A stretch of 15,035 nt of DNA from Shewanella sp. (GCA_004195335.1 SDWK01000940.1:1-15035); one strand, 5' to 3'; shown: positions 8,073-14,965, counted from the first letter of the stretch. Numbers and translations: made by a program. The notes: generated by a model not told the origin, from the sequence alone.

Positions 8073-8207
8073 ATGAAACAACTGAGACACCCAGAATGGT
8101 CATGGCCCTGTGTAGACACCTTGCAAGAACTAACAAACTACTGTGAACACTTAGAGAAGCGACGACGACATTTTTCTCAATGCTGTAAGTACTTACAAGT
8201 TAGCTGA
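8073..8207 (+). pseudogene. 44-codon frame encoding only the REP-transposase C-terminus
   Basis: An uninterrupted frame from ATG 8073 begins MKQLRHPEWSWPCVDTLQEL and then runs TNYCEHLEKRRRHFSQCCKY to a TGA at 8205-8207. From TLQEL on it matches the last 27 residues or so of the intact transposase at 13654-14631 (TLQELTSYCEHLEKRRRHF, CCQYLQ) with only scattered substitutions. The first eleven codons do not match that protein; part of them (bases 8079-8102) recurs exactly at 13486-13509. It starts 16 bases after the recX-like stop codon. It is most likely a transposition or recombination scar, but it could be a minigene for the basic Cys-containing tail, since the frame is intact. Start codon and expression are unproven. 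Confidence 0.7.
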
Positions 8208-8356
8208 TACTTTCCATCACTCCTTATTCCAACTAACTGAACCATAAAATGGGTCGGCTAGCCTTGTCTGAAATCCATCATTTCCCACTTAAAACGTCCC
8301 GTTTTATAGATAATCAGCTTTGACTTGTTCTGTTGGTTTTATAGATAAGTAATGCG
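8208..8356. other. Short intergenic stretch with small repeats
   Basis: No gene. AAAACG/CGTTTT (8291-8296 and 8300-8305) forms a six-base-pair hairpin that runs into TATAG, a weak terminator candidate. The 13-mer GTTTTATAGATAA occurs twice with a 35-base period (8301-8313 and 8336-8348), just upstream of the promoter at 8357. Confidence 0.5.
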
Positions 8357-8385
8357 TTGATAACTTGCCATATACTCGGTATGCT
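8357..8385 (+). promoter_or_regulatory. Sigma-70 promoter for the exported repeat protein
   Basis: TTGATA (8357-8362), a 17-base spacer and TATGCT (8380-8385) match the -35 and -10 consensus at 5/6 and 4/6 positions. Transcription would start near 8392, leaving an 80-base leader before the ATG at 8472, whose ribosome-binding sequence is AAGGATA. Confidence 0.6.
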
Positions 8386-8471
8386 ATTGATTGGATATAG
8401 TTTTATTCACCTACTAACAAATAGACTACCGATTTTCCACACTATAACTTATTACGTATAAGGATATATAT

Positions 8472-10604
8472 ATGAATTCACCAGACAGACTGCTGCGCTG
8501 GCTGCGGAAACTGCTATTACTAAGTGTGGCATTATTTGCTTGGCATTCGATGGCCTGGGCTAATGCTGAAAATAACACCACGGAATGGCCACAGGAACTC
8601 AAGATTGACGAGGGCACTATTGTCGTCTATCAACCACAGCCAGAAGGTTTGCAGGGTAAAACCCTGACAGGGCGTGCGGCCATGTCGATGGAGTTGAAAA
8701 ATACAAAAGATCCTGTTTACGGTGTATTCTGGTTCACTGCCGATATAGAAACCGAACGCAGCAACGATAGTGCCATCATTACTAATATTAAAGTCAGCAA
8801 AGTTGGCTGGCCTGATTCCAAGGACGCCGGCGAGCAGCGCTTTAGCAAGGCGGTGGAAGATACACTGGAAAACTCCAGCTTTAATGTCACCTTGTCCAAG
8901 CTAACCGCCAGCTTGACAACCTCGCAAAAAGTCAAAAAGAGCCTTGAAGGCATCAAGAATGATGCGCCAGCGATTGTCTTTAGCGAAAAACTTGCCGTTT
9001 TATTGATGTTTGATGGCAAACCCGCCTTTAAAGCCATTGAAAACTCCCCTTATGAGCGCGCCATCAACACCCCTCTGGCGGTAGCTAAAGACGGCAAAAA
9101 CAACACATTCTACCTGTTCAGCGGAAGTACTTGGTATAGCGCCAGCGATGCATTGGGTCCGTGGACGCAAACACAGAAAGTCCCCACTGATTTAGTGGCG
9201 CTGATGCCAAAAACAAAAGACTCTGTGCCGATAAAAGTTCCCGTCATCGTCACTGCTAGCAAGCCCACCGAACTGGTAGTTTCTGACGGAGAGCCAAATT
9301 GGATCAGTCTCAGCGGCGGACAATTGCTCTATGTGAAAAATACTGAAACGCCTTGGTTACGTGATATTAGTAGCGGCAACATGTACCTGCTGTTATCGGG
9401 CCGCTGGTATCGAGCAAAAGACCTGAGCAGTAAATGGGTATTTGTTCGTGCTGACGAACTGCCTGCCAGCTTTCAAAATGTCCCGCCTGGCTCCGACATC
9501 GCTGGCATTCGCACCTCCATAGCTGGCACGGATGAAGCCAATCATGCCGTGATAGACACTCAAATTCCGCAAACAGCGGCCATCAAACGCAGTGAAGCAA
9601 CACTAACGGTAAGCTATGATGGCAGCCCCAAATTCGAACAAATCAAAGGCTCCGAGGTCTCGTATGCGGTAAACACCAGCGCCCAAGTGCTGTTAATCGA
9701 TAACATCTATTATGCTGTCGATAACGCCGTCTGGTTTACCGCACCTATACCAACTGGCCCCTGGGTCATTGCAGACAAGATCCCCGCCAATAAGATCGCC
9801 GAGATCCCTCCCAGCTCACCGATGTATAACACCACCTTTGTGACCATATACGACTCAACACCTGAAGTGGTATATGTCGGTTATACACCCGGTTATATGT
9901 GGTCTTACCCGTATTACGGTGTTCCCATTTACGGCACTGGCTGGTATTACCCGCCCTATTGGGGCGTCTACTACTACCCGCGCCCACCAACCTGGGGATT
10001 ACATGTTGGTTACAACCCTAGAACTGGCTGGAACTTCGGTGTTAGCTGGGGCAGTCCGTACTTCAGTGTAGGCGTCACATGGGGCGGTGGTGGCTATCGC
10101 TGTTGTGGTGGCGGATGGTACGGTGGTGGCTATCATCACAATACCAATATTAATGTGAATGGCGATATCAATATCGGTAACAGTGTTAGTGTTGGCAACC
10201 ACGATAATGTTGGCCGCTCGAATCATAACAACCTGTATAAGAGCCCAGAAAATCGTCATCGCAATGCCGAACCAAGTGCCCGCCAGCATCAACAGCAAGA
10301 AGCTCGCAGCAACACGCAGCGCCGTAATGACGTCTTTGCCGACAATAACGGTAACGTAGTGCGTCAGAATAATGATCAATGGCAACAGCGTACGGATAAC
10401 CAATGGAAGGACATGCCCAATACCGACAAGCAACAATTACAGCAACATCAACAAAACTTGTCACAGACCAAGTCAAACTTCCAGCCCAAGCAAGGTGCTA
10501 ACTTTGATCACCAACAAATGAATCGCGTGTCCCGTGCTCGCGGCATGGGCGGTAATCAGCGAGTTGCTAGGCGTGGCGGTGGGGGCGGTCGAGGCCATCG
10601 CTAG
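8472..10604 (+). CDS. Exported three-repeat protein, 'carbohydrate-binding family V/XII'-like
   Basis: 710 residues with a clear signal peptide: basic RLLRWLRK, hydrophobic LLLLSVALFA and a likely cut after AWA at residue 30. It resembles a widespread proteobacterial family often labelled carbohydrate-binding family V/XII; true sugar binding is not shown. Residues 38-165 form a leading domain. Three units of about 55 residues follow, each with a short beta start containing DGxP, then a Trp/Tyr-rich end: 177-232 (FDGKPAF to GSTWYSASDALGPW), 268-325 (SDGEPNW to GRWYRAKD), 378-434 (YDGSPKF to VWFTAPIPTGPW). Residues 445-540 are rich in Tyr, Trp, Gly and Pro and carry the family motif DSTPEVVYVGYTPGY. 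The only cysteines are a CC pair at 544-545. The tail from 553 is low-complexity Asn/His/Gln-rich (NTNINVNGDINIGN) and ends in a basic Gly-rich RGGGGG stretch. It acts in the periplasm or at the surface. It has its own promoter and terminator. Confidence 0.8.
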   Translation: MNSPDRLLRWLRKLLLLSVALFAWHSMAWANAENNTTEWPQELKIDEGTIVVYQPQPEGLQGKTLTGRAAMSMELKNTKDPVYGVFWFTADIETERSNDSAIITNIKVSKVGWPDSKDAGEQRFSKAVEDTLENSSFNVTLSKLTASLTTSQKVKKSLEGIKNDAPAIVFSEKLAVLLMFDGKPAFKAIENSPYERAINTPLAVAKDGKNNTFYLFSGSTWYSASDALGPWTQTQKVPTDLVALMPKTKDSVPIKVPVIVTASKPTELVVSDGEPNWISLSGGQLLYVKNTETPWLRDISSGNMYLLLSGRWYRAKDLSSKWVFVRADELPASFQNVPPGSDIAGIRTSIAGTDEANHAVIDTQIPQTAAIKRSEATLTVSYDGSPKFEQIKGSEVSYAVNTSAQVLLIDNIYYAVDNAVWFTAPIPTGPWVIADKIPANKIAEIPPSSPMYNTTFVTIYDSTPEVVYVGYTPGYMWSYPYYGVPIYGTGWYYPPYWGVYYYPRPPTWGLHVGYNPRTGWNFGVSWGSPYFSVGVTWGGGGYRCCGGGWYGGGYHHNTNINVNGDINIGNSVSVGNHDNVGRSNHNNLYKSPENRHRNAEPSARQHQQQEARSNTQRRNDVFADNNGNVVRQNNDQWQQRTDNQWKDMPNTDKQQLQQHQQNLSQTKSNFQPKQGANFDHQQMNRVSRARGMGGNQRVARRGGGGGRGHR

Positions 10605-10621
10605 GCTCGCACCTACAATTT

Positions 10622-10658
10622 AACAACAAACTCGACTAAGCTCGAGTTTGTTGTTTTG
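10622..10658 (+). terminator. Strong hairpin terminator after the exported repeat protein
   Basis: AACAACAAACTCGA (10622-10635) and TCGAGTTTGTTGTT (10642-10655) form a perfect 14-base-pair stem around CTAAGC, and the 3' arm runs into TTGTTTTG. It begins 17 bases after the stop codon and may also act in the other direction. Confidence 0.85.
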
Positions 10659-10659
10659 T

Positions 10660-11222
10660 GACGGCTCAAATATCACGCCTGCCAATCAGGTTTATGTGGT
10701 TCATTGTTTTCTGCAAGTTTGCTTATCAAGCGCTTTATGTCATGCGCAGTAAAATTCAGCCGCAAATAGGATTTCGATAAGCAATTTGATAAATCATTGT
10801 TAGCGATGTGTTTAAACCGCTTCGTCTATTTTTACGTAAACCTGACTACGATGTTTAAGTCAGGTAAAACGCTAATTTTATGGACACCAATGGATTGAAG
10901 AACAGTTGCTGCAAGGGGGATTGTTGTCCTGAGGTAGCGGCCTTGCCTGCGGCTTGAACTCATTGACTCGCAGTAGGACAACGTGCTTGGACAATCGCTT
11001 GCTGGCTGAGTCTGCAATCAACAGTTTGGCTGAGAATGCCCCGTTTATTTAAGCAAGGCTGTGCCCAAGTAAAATGAAACGACAGCTTGTTTCGTTGACC
11101 CCCTTAAAGTACCATCTTAACTATCGTTTCTAGGCAGTTAGCGTCAATTTTCATTAATCGTGGAAGGGGAGGCCGACAATCAATGATAGCAGTAATACAT
11201 AACTACAAATTAAGGATATCTT
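10660..11222. other. Gene-free 560-base region with structured DNA
   Basis: No convincing gene on either strand. It contains a stem ACCTGACT/AGTCAGGT (10840-10847 and 10858-10865, 10-base loop), a second nested inverted repeat at 10923-10982, and a TATGGACACC 10-mer at 10879-10888 that recurs upstream of the transposase (13577-13586). The last 30 bases hold the leader of the next gene with TTAAGGATATC. A TTGACC at 11095-11100 could be a -35 element, but no good -10 follows at the right distance. Confidence 0.5.
10923..10982. repeat. Nested inverted repeat, possible structured RNA or element end
   Basis: GTTGTCCT (10923-10930) pairs exactly with AGGACAAC (10975-10982), and inside it CTGCG (10947-10951) pairs with CGCAG (10969-10973), leaving only one unpaired base between the two 3' arms. 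The 5' side between the stems is 16 bases. This is more pairing than I would expect by chance in a gene-free stretch. It could be a small RNA, an old insertion-sequence end or a chance fold; no flanking promoter plus T-tract pair decides it. Confidence 0.45.
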
Positions 11223-11675
11223 ATGAGACGCTCAATGATGAGAATGTTCGATTCTAGGAAAATAGTAGCACTAGTATTGGCAAGCGCGATATTAAATCCC
11301 GCTTTTGCACATCAAAATGACAAGCATCATGACAAACATCATGACAAGAATACAAATGTTAATGTGAATGTAAACAACAACAATAACCACAATAACCACA
11401 ATACCAATGTAAATGTAAACGTCCATAATGATAATCACCACAATGGTGGCGTCGGGCTTGGCATTGGCCTCGTTGCGGGCCTGGCTATTGGCACTGCTAT
11501 TGCGACTCCGCCGCCTCAACACACTACGGTTGTCGTTAGCGGAACCAGCTATATATATGCAAGCGGGGTTTACTATCAGCCTGTTCCAGCTGGTGGCTAT
11601 GTTGTCGTTGCGGCACCCGTAGGAGCGCCGGTTGCAGTAGTACCTGCGCCAGTCGTAGTCGTACCTGCTCAATAG
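11223..11675 (+). CDS. Small exported His/Asn-rich protein (DUF6515-like)
   Basis: 150 residues. A signal peptide ends at about AFA (residue 29), with a hydrophobic IVALVLASAIL core; further Met codons at residues 5, 6 and 8 could be alternative starts, but the AAGGAT sequence fits ATG 11223 best. The mature part has three zones: a metal-ligand-like His/Asp/Lys stretch with repeated HHDK (about 35-43); an Asn-Val and Asn-His tract (44-74, NTNVNVNVN twice); then a Gly-zipper-like hydrophobic segment (GGVGLGIGLVAGLAIG, 75-90) and a Val/Pro/Ala-rich end. The motif YIYASGVYYQPVPAGGYVVV followed by APVG is what I know from DUF6515 proteins, whose function is unknown. Its Asn-rich tract resembles that of the protein at 8472-10604, and both genes share the AAGGATAT leader. 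Metal binding by the HHDK zone is inference. Confidence 0.75.
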   Translation: MRRSMMRMFDSRKIVALVLASAILNPAFAHQNDKHHDKHHDKNTNVNVNVNNNNNHNNHNTNVNVNVHNDNHHNGGVGLGIGLVAGLAIGTAIATPPPQHTTVVVSGTSYIYASGVYYQPVPAGGYVVVAAPVGAPVAVVPAPVVVVPAQ

Positions 11676-11777
11676 CTCTTGTTACAATAAAATAATCTTG
11701 CAGTTGCACAGGCTTCTTATTTTATCGTCACGTTCCAAAAGATGATGTCGCTGCTCTGGTGGTGGCATATGCAGGGC

Positions 11778-11812
11778 AAGAGTGCGGATATTGTTGCTAA
11801 GGCCGCACTCTT
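11778..11812. terminator. Hairpin between convergent genes
   Basis: AAGAGTGCGG (11778-11787) and CCGCACTCTT (11803-11812) form a perfect ten-base-pair stem with a 15-base loop, located between the ends of the DUF6515-like gene (+) and pldA (-). A second AT-rich stem, ATAAAATAA (11687-11695) with TTATTTTAT (11717-11725), lies closer to the plus-strand gene. Neither has a clean T-run, but position and strength suggest shared bidirectional termination. Confidence 0.6.
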
Positions 11813-11882
11813 ACTTATCTAAAGCCCAGTATTATCTATAACGTTTTTTACCACATCGATGTCTAAAGTCTCTATCCTGACC

Positions 11883-12872
11883 CTATAGCCAGTCCGTCAG
11901 CACAATACCGACACCAATGCGATTGGAGCTGTGGTTATAGTCGATCAAACTCTCGCCATAACCATTAAAATACTGAACATACCCCTTAAATCGAGAGCTC
12001 AGAGGAAAGGTCCAGTCAAGCTGCACCGCGCCCTTGTTGTCGCTACTCAGATTGTTGCGCAGGGTGATGCCGAATTCCTGCTCTTGCCACTTATAGGCGG
12101 CGCGAACATCGCCATACCCTAAATACTCGTTGATATCGGGGTTGTCGTCATTCTCCTCGTTTTCAGGTATCCGCCACCAAGTGCGGCCGACAATGGCAAA
12201 GTTGCCTCGGTCAAGTTCGGCACTGGCAAATAAGCGATTCCAGCTGCGAGATAAGGAGCCGCCTTGGCCATTAGATTGATGAATATAGCCAAAATTTATG
12301 TATCGATTGTTAAAGCCTAAAATGTCATTATTTTGTTTCAAGCGGAAAATTAATTCGGGTTGGTAGTTGGTCTCACGAAATGGCGATGACTCATCAACAT
12401 TATAGAACTGCCACCAGGACTGCTGGGTATAAGCTCCCCATAAGTCCAAATCATCGGAGAAAATGCCCTCAAGGATGCGTGCCTGAAGACTGATTTGAAA
12501 CTTGACCTCGGCCTTATTCATATCTGCATTGGGGTGCAGGTCTTGAAAGGGCTCCACGTTAGGCGTGTTGTTATAGCTGAACGGCAAAATATAGTTGCGG
12601 TCATAAGGGGTAATTGCAAAGGGGTTGTCAGCGGTCGACTCCACCTCGGCGAAATGCAACTCAGGGGTTGTTTGTTGTTCTTCTGGTGCGGGTTTACCGG
12701 CCATTAGCGTTTCAGTAAGTGTGCTGGGGTTGTGACAGTGCTCGCGTAGCATCGCTACAGTGTCGGTGTTTTTGGCCTGGGCCAGCGCCTTAAGTAAGCA
12801 TTGTTCACGCTCATCAGCTTGAACGTTGCTGATGGTAAAGCAGGCCAGCAGGCAGAGTAACAAGTTTTTCAT
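11883..12872 (-). CDS. pldA: Outer-membrane phospholipase A (OMPLA)
   Basis: Integral outer-membrane enzyme that hydrolyses acyl chains from phospholipids that reach the outer leaflet; a Ca2+-dependent dimer in E. coli. 329 residues, longer than the E. coli enzyme (about 290) because of a linker at 20-85 that contains three cysteines after the signal peptide (C25, C46) and within it (C7, C11). The signal peptide ends near VQA (19). The barrel carries the signature HQSNG and SRSWNRL: catalytic H198, S200 and N212, with the same spacing as E. coli H142, S144 and N156, and S208 at the calcium-ligand position. Barrel strands run to the C-terminus (FKGYVQYFNGYGESLIDYN), which ends TDWL. It is transcribed alone, convergent with the gene at 11223. 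The ribosome-binding site is weak. An FNR-type palindrome lies about 260 bases upstream of its start, too far for ordinary control. Confidence 0.95.
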   Translation of the reverse strand: MKNLLLCLLACFTISNVQADEREQCLLKALAQAKNTDTVAMLREHCHNPSTLTETLMAGKPAPEEQQTTPELHFAEVESTADNPFAITPYDRNYILPFSYNNTPNVEPFQDLHPNADMNKAEVKFQISLQARILEGIFSDDLDLWGAYTQQSWWQFYNVDESSPFRETNYQPELIFRLKQNNDILGFNNRYINFGYIHQSNGQGGSLSRSWNRLFASAELDRGNFAIVGRTWWRIPENEENDDNPDINEYLGYGDVRAAYKWQEQEFGITLRNNLSSDNKGAVQLDWTFPLSSRFKGYVQYFNGYGESLIDYNHSSNRIGVGIVLTDWL

Positions 12873-13129
12873 CAGATGTTCAACTCACAGTTGTTATTGT
12901 CGAGGTTTAAATACGGCACGACAAATTTTGGTTAGTTATTAACTATTTGCTCAGTTGTTTTGTTGAAATGAAAACAACAAAAGGGTTGGAGTTTATTGGG
13001 GGAATCAGGCTCATTTGTCCTCAAATATGGCACTTTGGGCTACAATTCCTGTCCCAGCTCTGTGAGCGAAGATGTTTGGTTTAATCTAAACCTAATAGTG
13101 AGGATGAGATACTGTTAAATGGAAAATTA
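12873..13129. other. pldA upstream region with small palindromes
   Basis: No gene. Three short palindromes are visible: TAGTTATTAACTA at 12933-12945, TTTTGTTG/CAACAAAA (12958-12965 and 12975-12982) and GGTTTA/TAAACC (13078-13083 and 13087-13092). The pldA promoter should be here on the minus strand, but I find no strong -35/-10 pair. Any of the palindromes could be an operator. Confidence 0.45.
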
Positions 13130-13143
13130 TTGATATAAATCAA
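13130..13143. promoter_or_regulatory. Perfect FNR-type (EtrA) binding palindrome
   Basis: TTGATATAAATCAA matches the FNR consensus TTGATNNNNATCAA at all ten defined positions. FNR homologues (EtrA in Shewanella) control genes in response to oxygen limitation. The nearest genes are pldA on the minus strand (start 258 bases away) and the transposase on the plus strand (start 511 bases away); neither is at a normal activating distance. It may control an unannotated small transcript, or be left from a gene lost here. Confidence 0.6.
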
Positions 13144-13485
13144 TTGGTAATCTTTATATTCAAGAGTTAGGACCGTTTTCCTTGATGTCAGTGTCCGCTT
13201 AATGCCATGAGAGCGTTAAGGATTCATCCTTGTTGTACTGCGTTAAGTGGTTAAATATACCGCTACGTATACAATCTGTCTAGCGCTTTCTACAACCTCT
13301 TTCTATGTATAACAACAGGTTAAGTAAACTGTCTACCGATACGAAAAAATAGCGAATTCAGGGGGGACTTAGCTAATCTTAATCATCTTTGGCCTAAGTT
13401 TATGTAAGCTCAAAGTTAGTTGTTTGCCCCGTAAATAGTTCCACTGACCAAAGTGAAAAGCCATCGAACAACTCACAACAACGAA
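13144..13485. other. Gene-free region downstream of the FNR-type site
   Basis: Forward frames contain only tiny ORFs, for example a 15-codon frame starting near 13207. No RNA gene is recognised. GAATTCAGGGGGGACTT at about 13353-13369 resembles nothing I can name with confidence, though the GACACCC-type motifs downstream (13493-13499 and 13582-13587) suggest mobile-element DNA begins around here. Confidence 0.4.
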
Positions 13486-13571
13486 CAACTGAGACACCCA
13501 GAATGGTCACTTGAAGCATTCTAAAAAGTGATACTGGTGAAGGCCCCGTAGGGACGCTTCAAGAACTTGAA
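13486..13571 (+). pseudogene. REP-associated transposase C-terminal fragment
   Basis: Bases 13486-13509 are identical to 8079-8102 (a 24-base match that in one frame encodes QLRHPEWS). After a short unmatched spacer, 13542-13571 reads GPVGTLQELE, matching the intact transposase (HGPVGTLQEL) near its C-terminus. The match stops there. The fragment lies 83 bases upstream of the intact gene, so it may be the tail of an earlier tandem copy or part of the element's flanking sequence. Confidence 0.6.
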
Positions 13572-13600
13572 ATAAATATGGACACCCATAGTTAATGGCA

Positions 13601-13649
13601 TAAATGCTGACCTCCTACTAAGCTTCAATGAAGCATTTAACAAGGAGGT
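13601..13649 (+). promoter_or_regulatory. Leader with two mutually exclusive RNA folds at the transposase start
   Basis: Fold A: TAAATGCT (13601-13608) pairs with AGCATTTA (13632-13639) over eight perfect base pairs and leaves the Shine-Dalgarno AAGGAGGT (13642-13649) free. Fold B: ACCTCCT (13610-13616) pairs perfectly with AGGAGGT (13643-13649), sequestering the Shine-Dalgarno, and encloses a second hairpin GCTTC/GAAGC (13622-13626 and 13630-13634). The inner hairpin of fold B uses bases needed for fold A, so the two exclude each other. This could be translational control of the transposase, or DNA structure recognised by it. Confidence 0.6.
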
Positions 13650-13653
13650 TACT

Positions 13654-14631
13654 ATGCCGCGCCCTCGCCGTACTCAAATCAGTCTTGAAGACACACCCTA
13701 TTATCATTGTTGTAGCCGCGTTGTTCGCCGTGCCTTTTTGTGTGGCGATGATGTCTATTTAGGTAAAAACTATGACCATCGTAGGAGCTGGATTGAATCA
13801 CTACTCTTTGAACTTGAAGCGGTGTTTGCCATAGATGTGGCAGCGTTTGCGGTGATGTCGAACCATCTGCATTTGGTGCTGCGGATTGATATCGACACAG
13901 CAAACAGCTTGAGCGACAGAGAAGTGATTGAACAGTGGCATAAGTTATTTAAAGGTGATGAGTTAACCCGTAAATTTGCCAAAGGTGAGTTGGTCGAAGC
14001 CTATGAAGTTACAAGGTTAAAGCACACCATAGCGACATACCGCAGTCGATTATGTGACATTAGTTGGTTCATGCGCTGTCTTAATGAGCCCATAGCAAGG
14101 CAAGCAAATCTAGAAGATAACTGCTCAGGCAGATTTTGGGAGGGAAGGTTTAAGTCACAAGCCCTGTTAGATGAAACTGCAGTACTGGCTTGTATGGCCT
14201 ACGTTGATTTGAATCCTATTCGAGCCAAGATGGCGACAACTCCAGAGCAGTCGGACCATACCAGTATTCAACTGCGAATTAAGGCCGCCTTAAAGGGAGA
14301 GCAACCCAAAAGTTTACTGCCTTTTATCGGCAATGAACGCGACAATCAGCCCAATGGCATTGCTTTCTCGTTAAAGGATTATCTCGAACTGGTGGATGAT
14401 ACTGGGCGTATTATTCGTGATGATAAACGCGGCGCTATCAGTGAAAATAGTGCCAAGCTGCTGATAAGGTTGAATATCCCCCATGATAACTGGCTCAAGC
14501 TTAGCACTGAGTTTGGTAAATTATTTCATGGCCCGGTGGGTACGCTGCAAGAACTCACCAGCTACTGTGAACATTTAGAGAAGCGACGACGGCATTTCAC
14601 CAAGTGCTGTCAGTACCTCCAAACAGGCTGA
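13654..14631 (+). CDS. REP-associated tyrosine transposase (Y1, HUH), intact
   Basis: Single-strand DNA transposase-like enzyme of the IS200/TnpREP (RAYT) group, associated with spread of short palindromic repeats. 325 residues. The HUH metal site is in MSNHLHLVL (H71, H73). The block MAYVDLNPIR (181-190) contains the catalytic tyrosine at Y183, placed by alignment of its YxxxNP spacing with Y115 of E. coli RayT. GRFWEGRFKSQ (159-169) is the other family signature. The C-terminal tail (TLQELTSYCEHLEKRRRHF, CCQYL) is basic and Cys-containing and is the part found copied elsewhere in the window. The start ATG 13654 has an almost ideal AAGGAGGT Shine-Dalgarno, partly hidden in RNA structure. It is the only complete copy here, flanked by hairpins on both sides. 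Such proteins usually do not move as classical insertion sequences; its targets may be the palindromes around it, which is inference. Confidence 0.88.
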   Translation: MPRPRRTQISLEDTPYYHCCSRVVRRAFLCGDDVYLGKNYDHRRSWIESLLFELEAVFAIDVAAFAVMSNHLHLVLRIDIDTANSLSDREVIEQWHKLFKGDELTRKFAKGELVEAYEVTRLKHTIATYRSRLCDISWFMRCLNEPIARQANLEDNCSGRFWEGRFKSQALLDETAVLACMAYVDLNPIRAKMATTPEQSDHTSIQLRIKAALKGEQPKSLLPFIGNERDNQPNGIAFSLKDYLELVDDTGRIIRDDKRGAISENSAKLLIRLNIPHDNWLKLSTEFGKLFHGPVGTLQELTSYCEHLEKRRRHFTKCCQYLQTG

Positions 14632-14652
14632 CACCAACTTCATTTTCATCAA

Positions 14653-14687
14653 CCACACCCATTAAGCCTCATAGGGCAATGGGGTGG
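14653..14687. repeat. Bulged palindrome just downstream of the transposase
   Basis: CCAC and CCCATT (14653-14656 and 14658-14663, with A14657 bulged) pair with AATGGG and GTGG (14678-14683 and 14684-14687); an inner GCC/GGC pair (14666-14668 and 14675-14677) extends the stem. An imperfect GC-rich hairpin with a bulge, 21 bases after a RAYT gene, is what a REP-type substrate would look like. It could also act as terminator, but no T-run follows. Confidence 0.5.
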
Positions 14688-14815
14688 GTTACTACTGCTT
14701 AAAATTACTGTTTTTAAGTGAAATAGCCCCATCTTGTCAAATATCATTCATTGTATTCATATCTTATCGACCTATTTATTGCCAAATCACTTGCCGTTGC
14801 TTGAACGCACTGGAA

Positions 14816-14965
14816 GCGCATTATGTTATTGTTTTATAATGGCTGGCCTGTTTTGTCATCCAGAAATCCCAGTTGTATCGGTGATCTCCGAGCTTTGACG
14901 GATGTTGAGTCGAAAGCTCGCTACAGGTGCGTTATGTTGTTGATTTATTGTGGGTGGCCTGATTT
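14816..14965. repeat. Pair of 39-base imperfect direct repeats, 111 bases apart
   Basis: 14816-14854 and 14927-14965 agree at 31 of 39 positions and share TTATGTT and TGGCCTG blocks. Between them lies a stable hairpin: CGAGCTTTGAC (14889-14899) pairs with GTC-G-AAAGCTCG (14909-14920) with one bulged G. The second copy runs into a perfect 12-base tandem repeat of GCCTGATTTATA (14957-14968 and 14969-14980). No gene is seen from 14632 to 15035. The units may be part of a longer repeat array that continues beyond the window. Confidence 0.6.

Noticed and set aside
9999..10476. Long minus-strand frames opposite the Asn/Gln-rich tail
   Set aside because: They are shadows produced by the low-complexity codons of the exported protein's gene; composition (Ile/Val/Thr/Ala runs) is not protein-like and no start signal is present.
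10832..11017. 61-codon minus-strand frame in the structured intergenic stretch
   Set aside because: No recognisable motif or ribosome-binding site; it overlaps inverted repeats, which suggests non-coding DNA.
11292..11672. 126-codon minus-strand frame opposite the DUF6515-like gene
   Set aside because: It mirrors AAT/CAC-rich codons as Ile/Val runs. The plus frame has the signal peptide and family motif.
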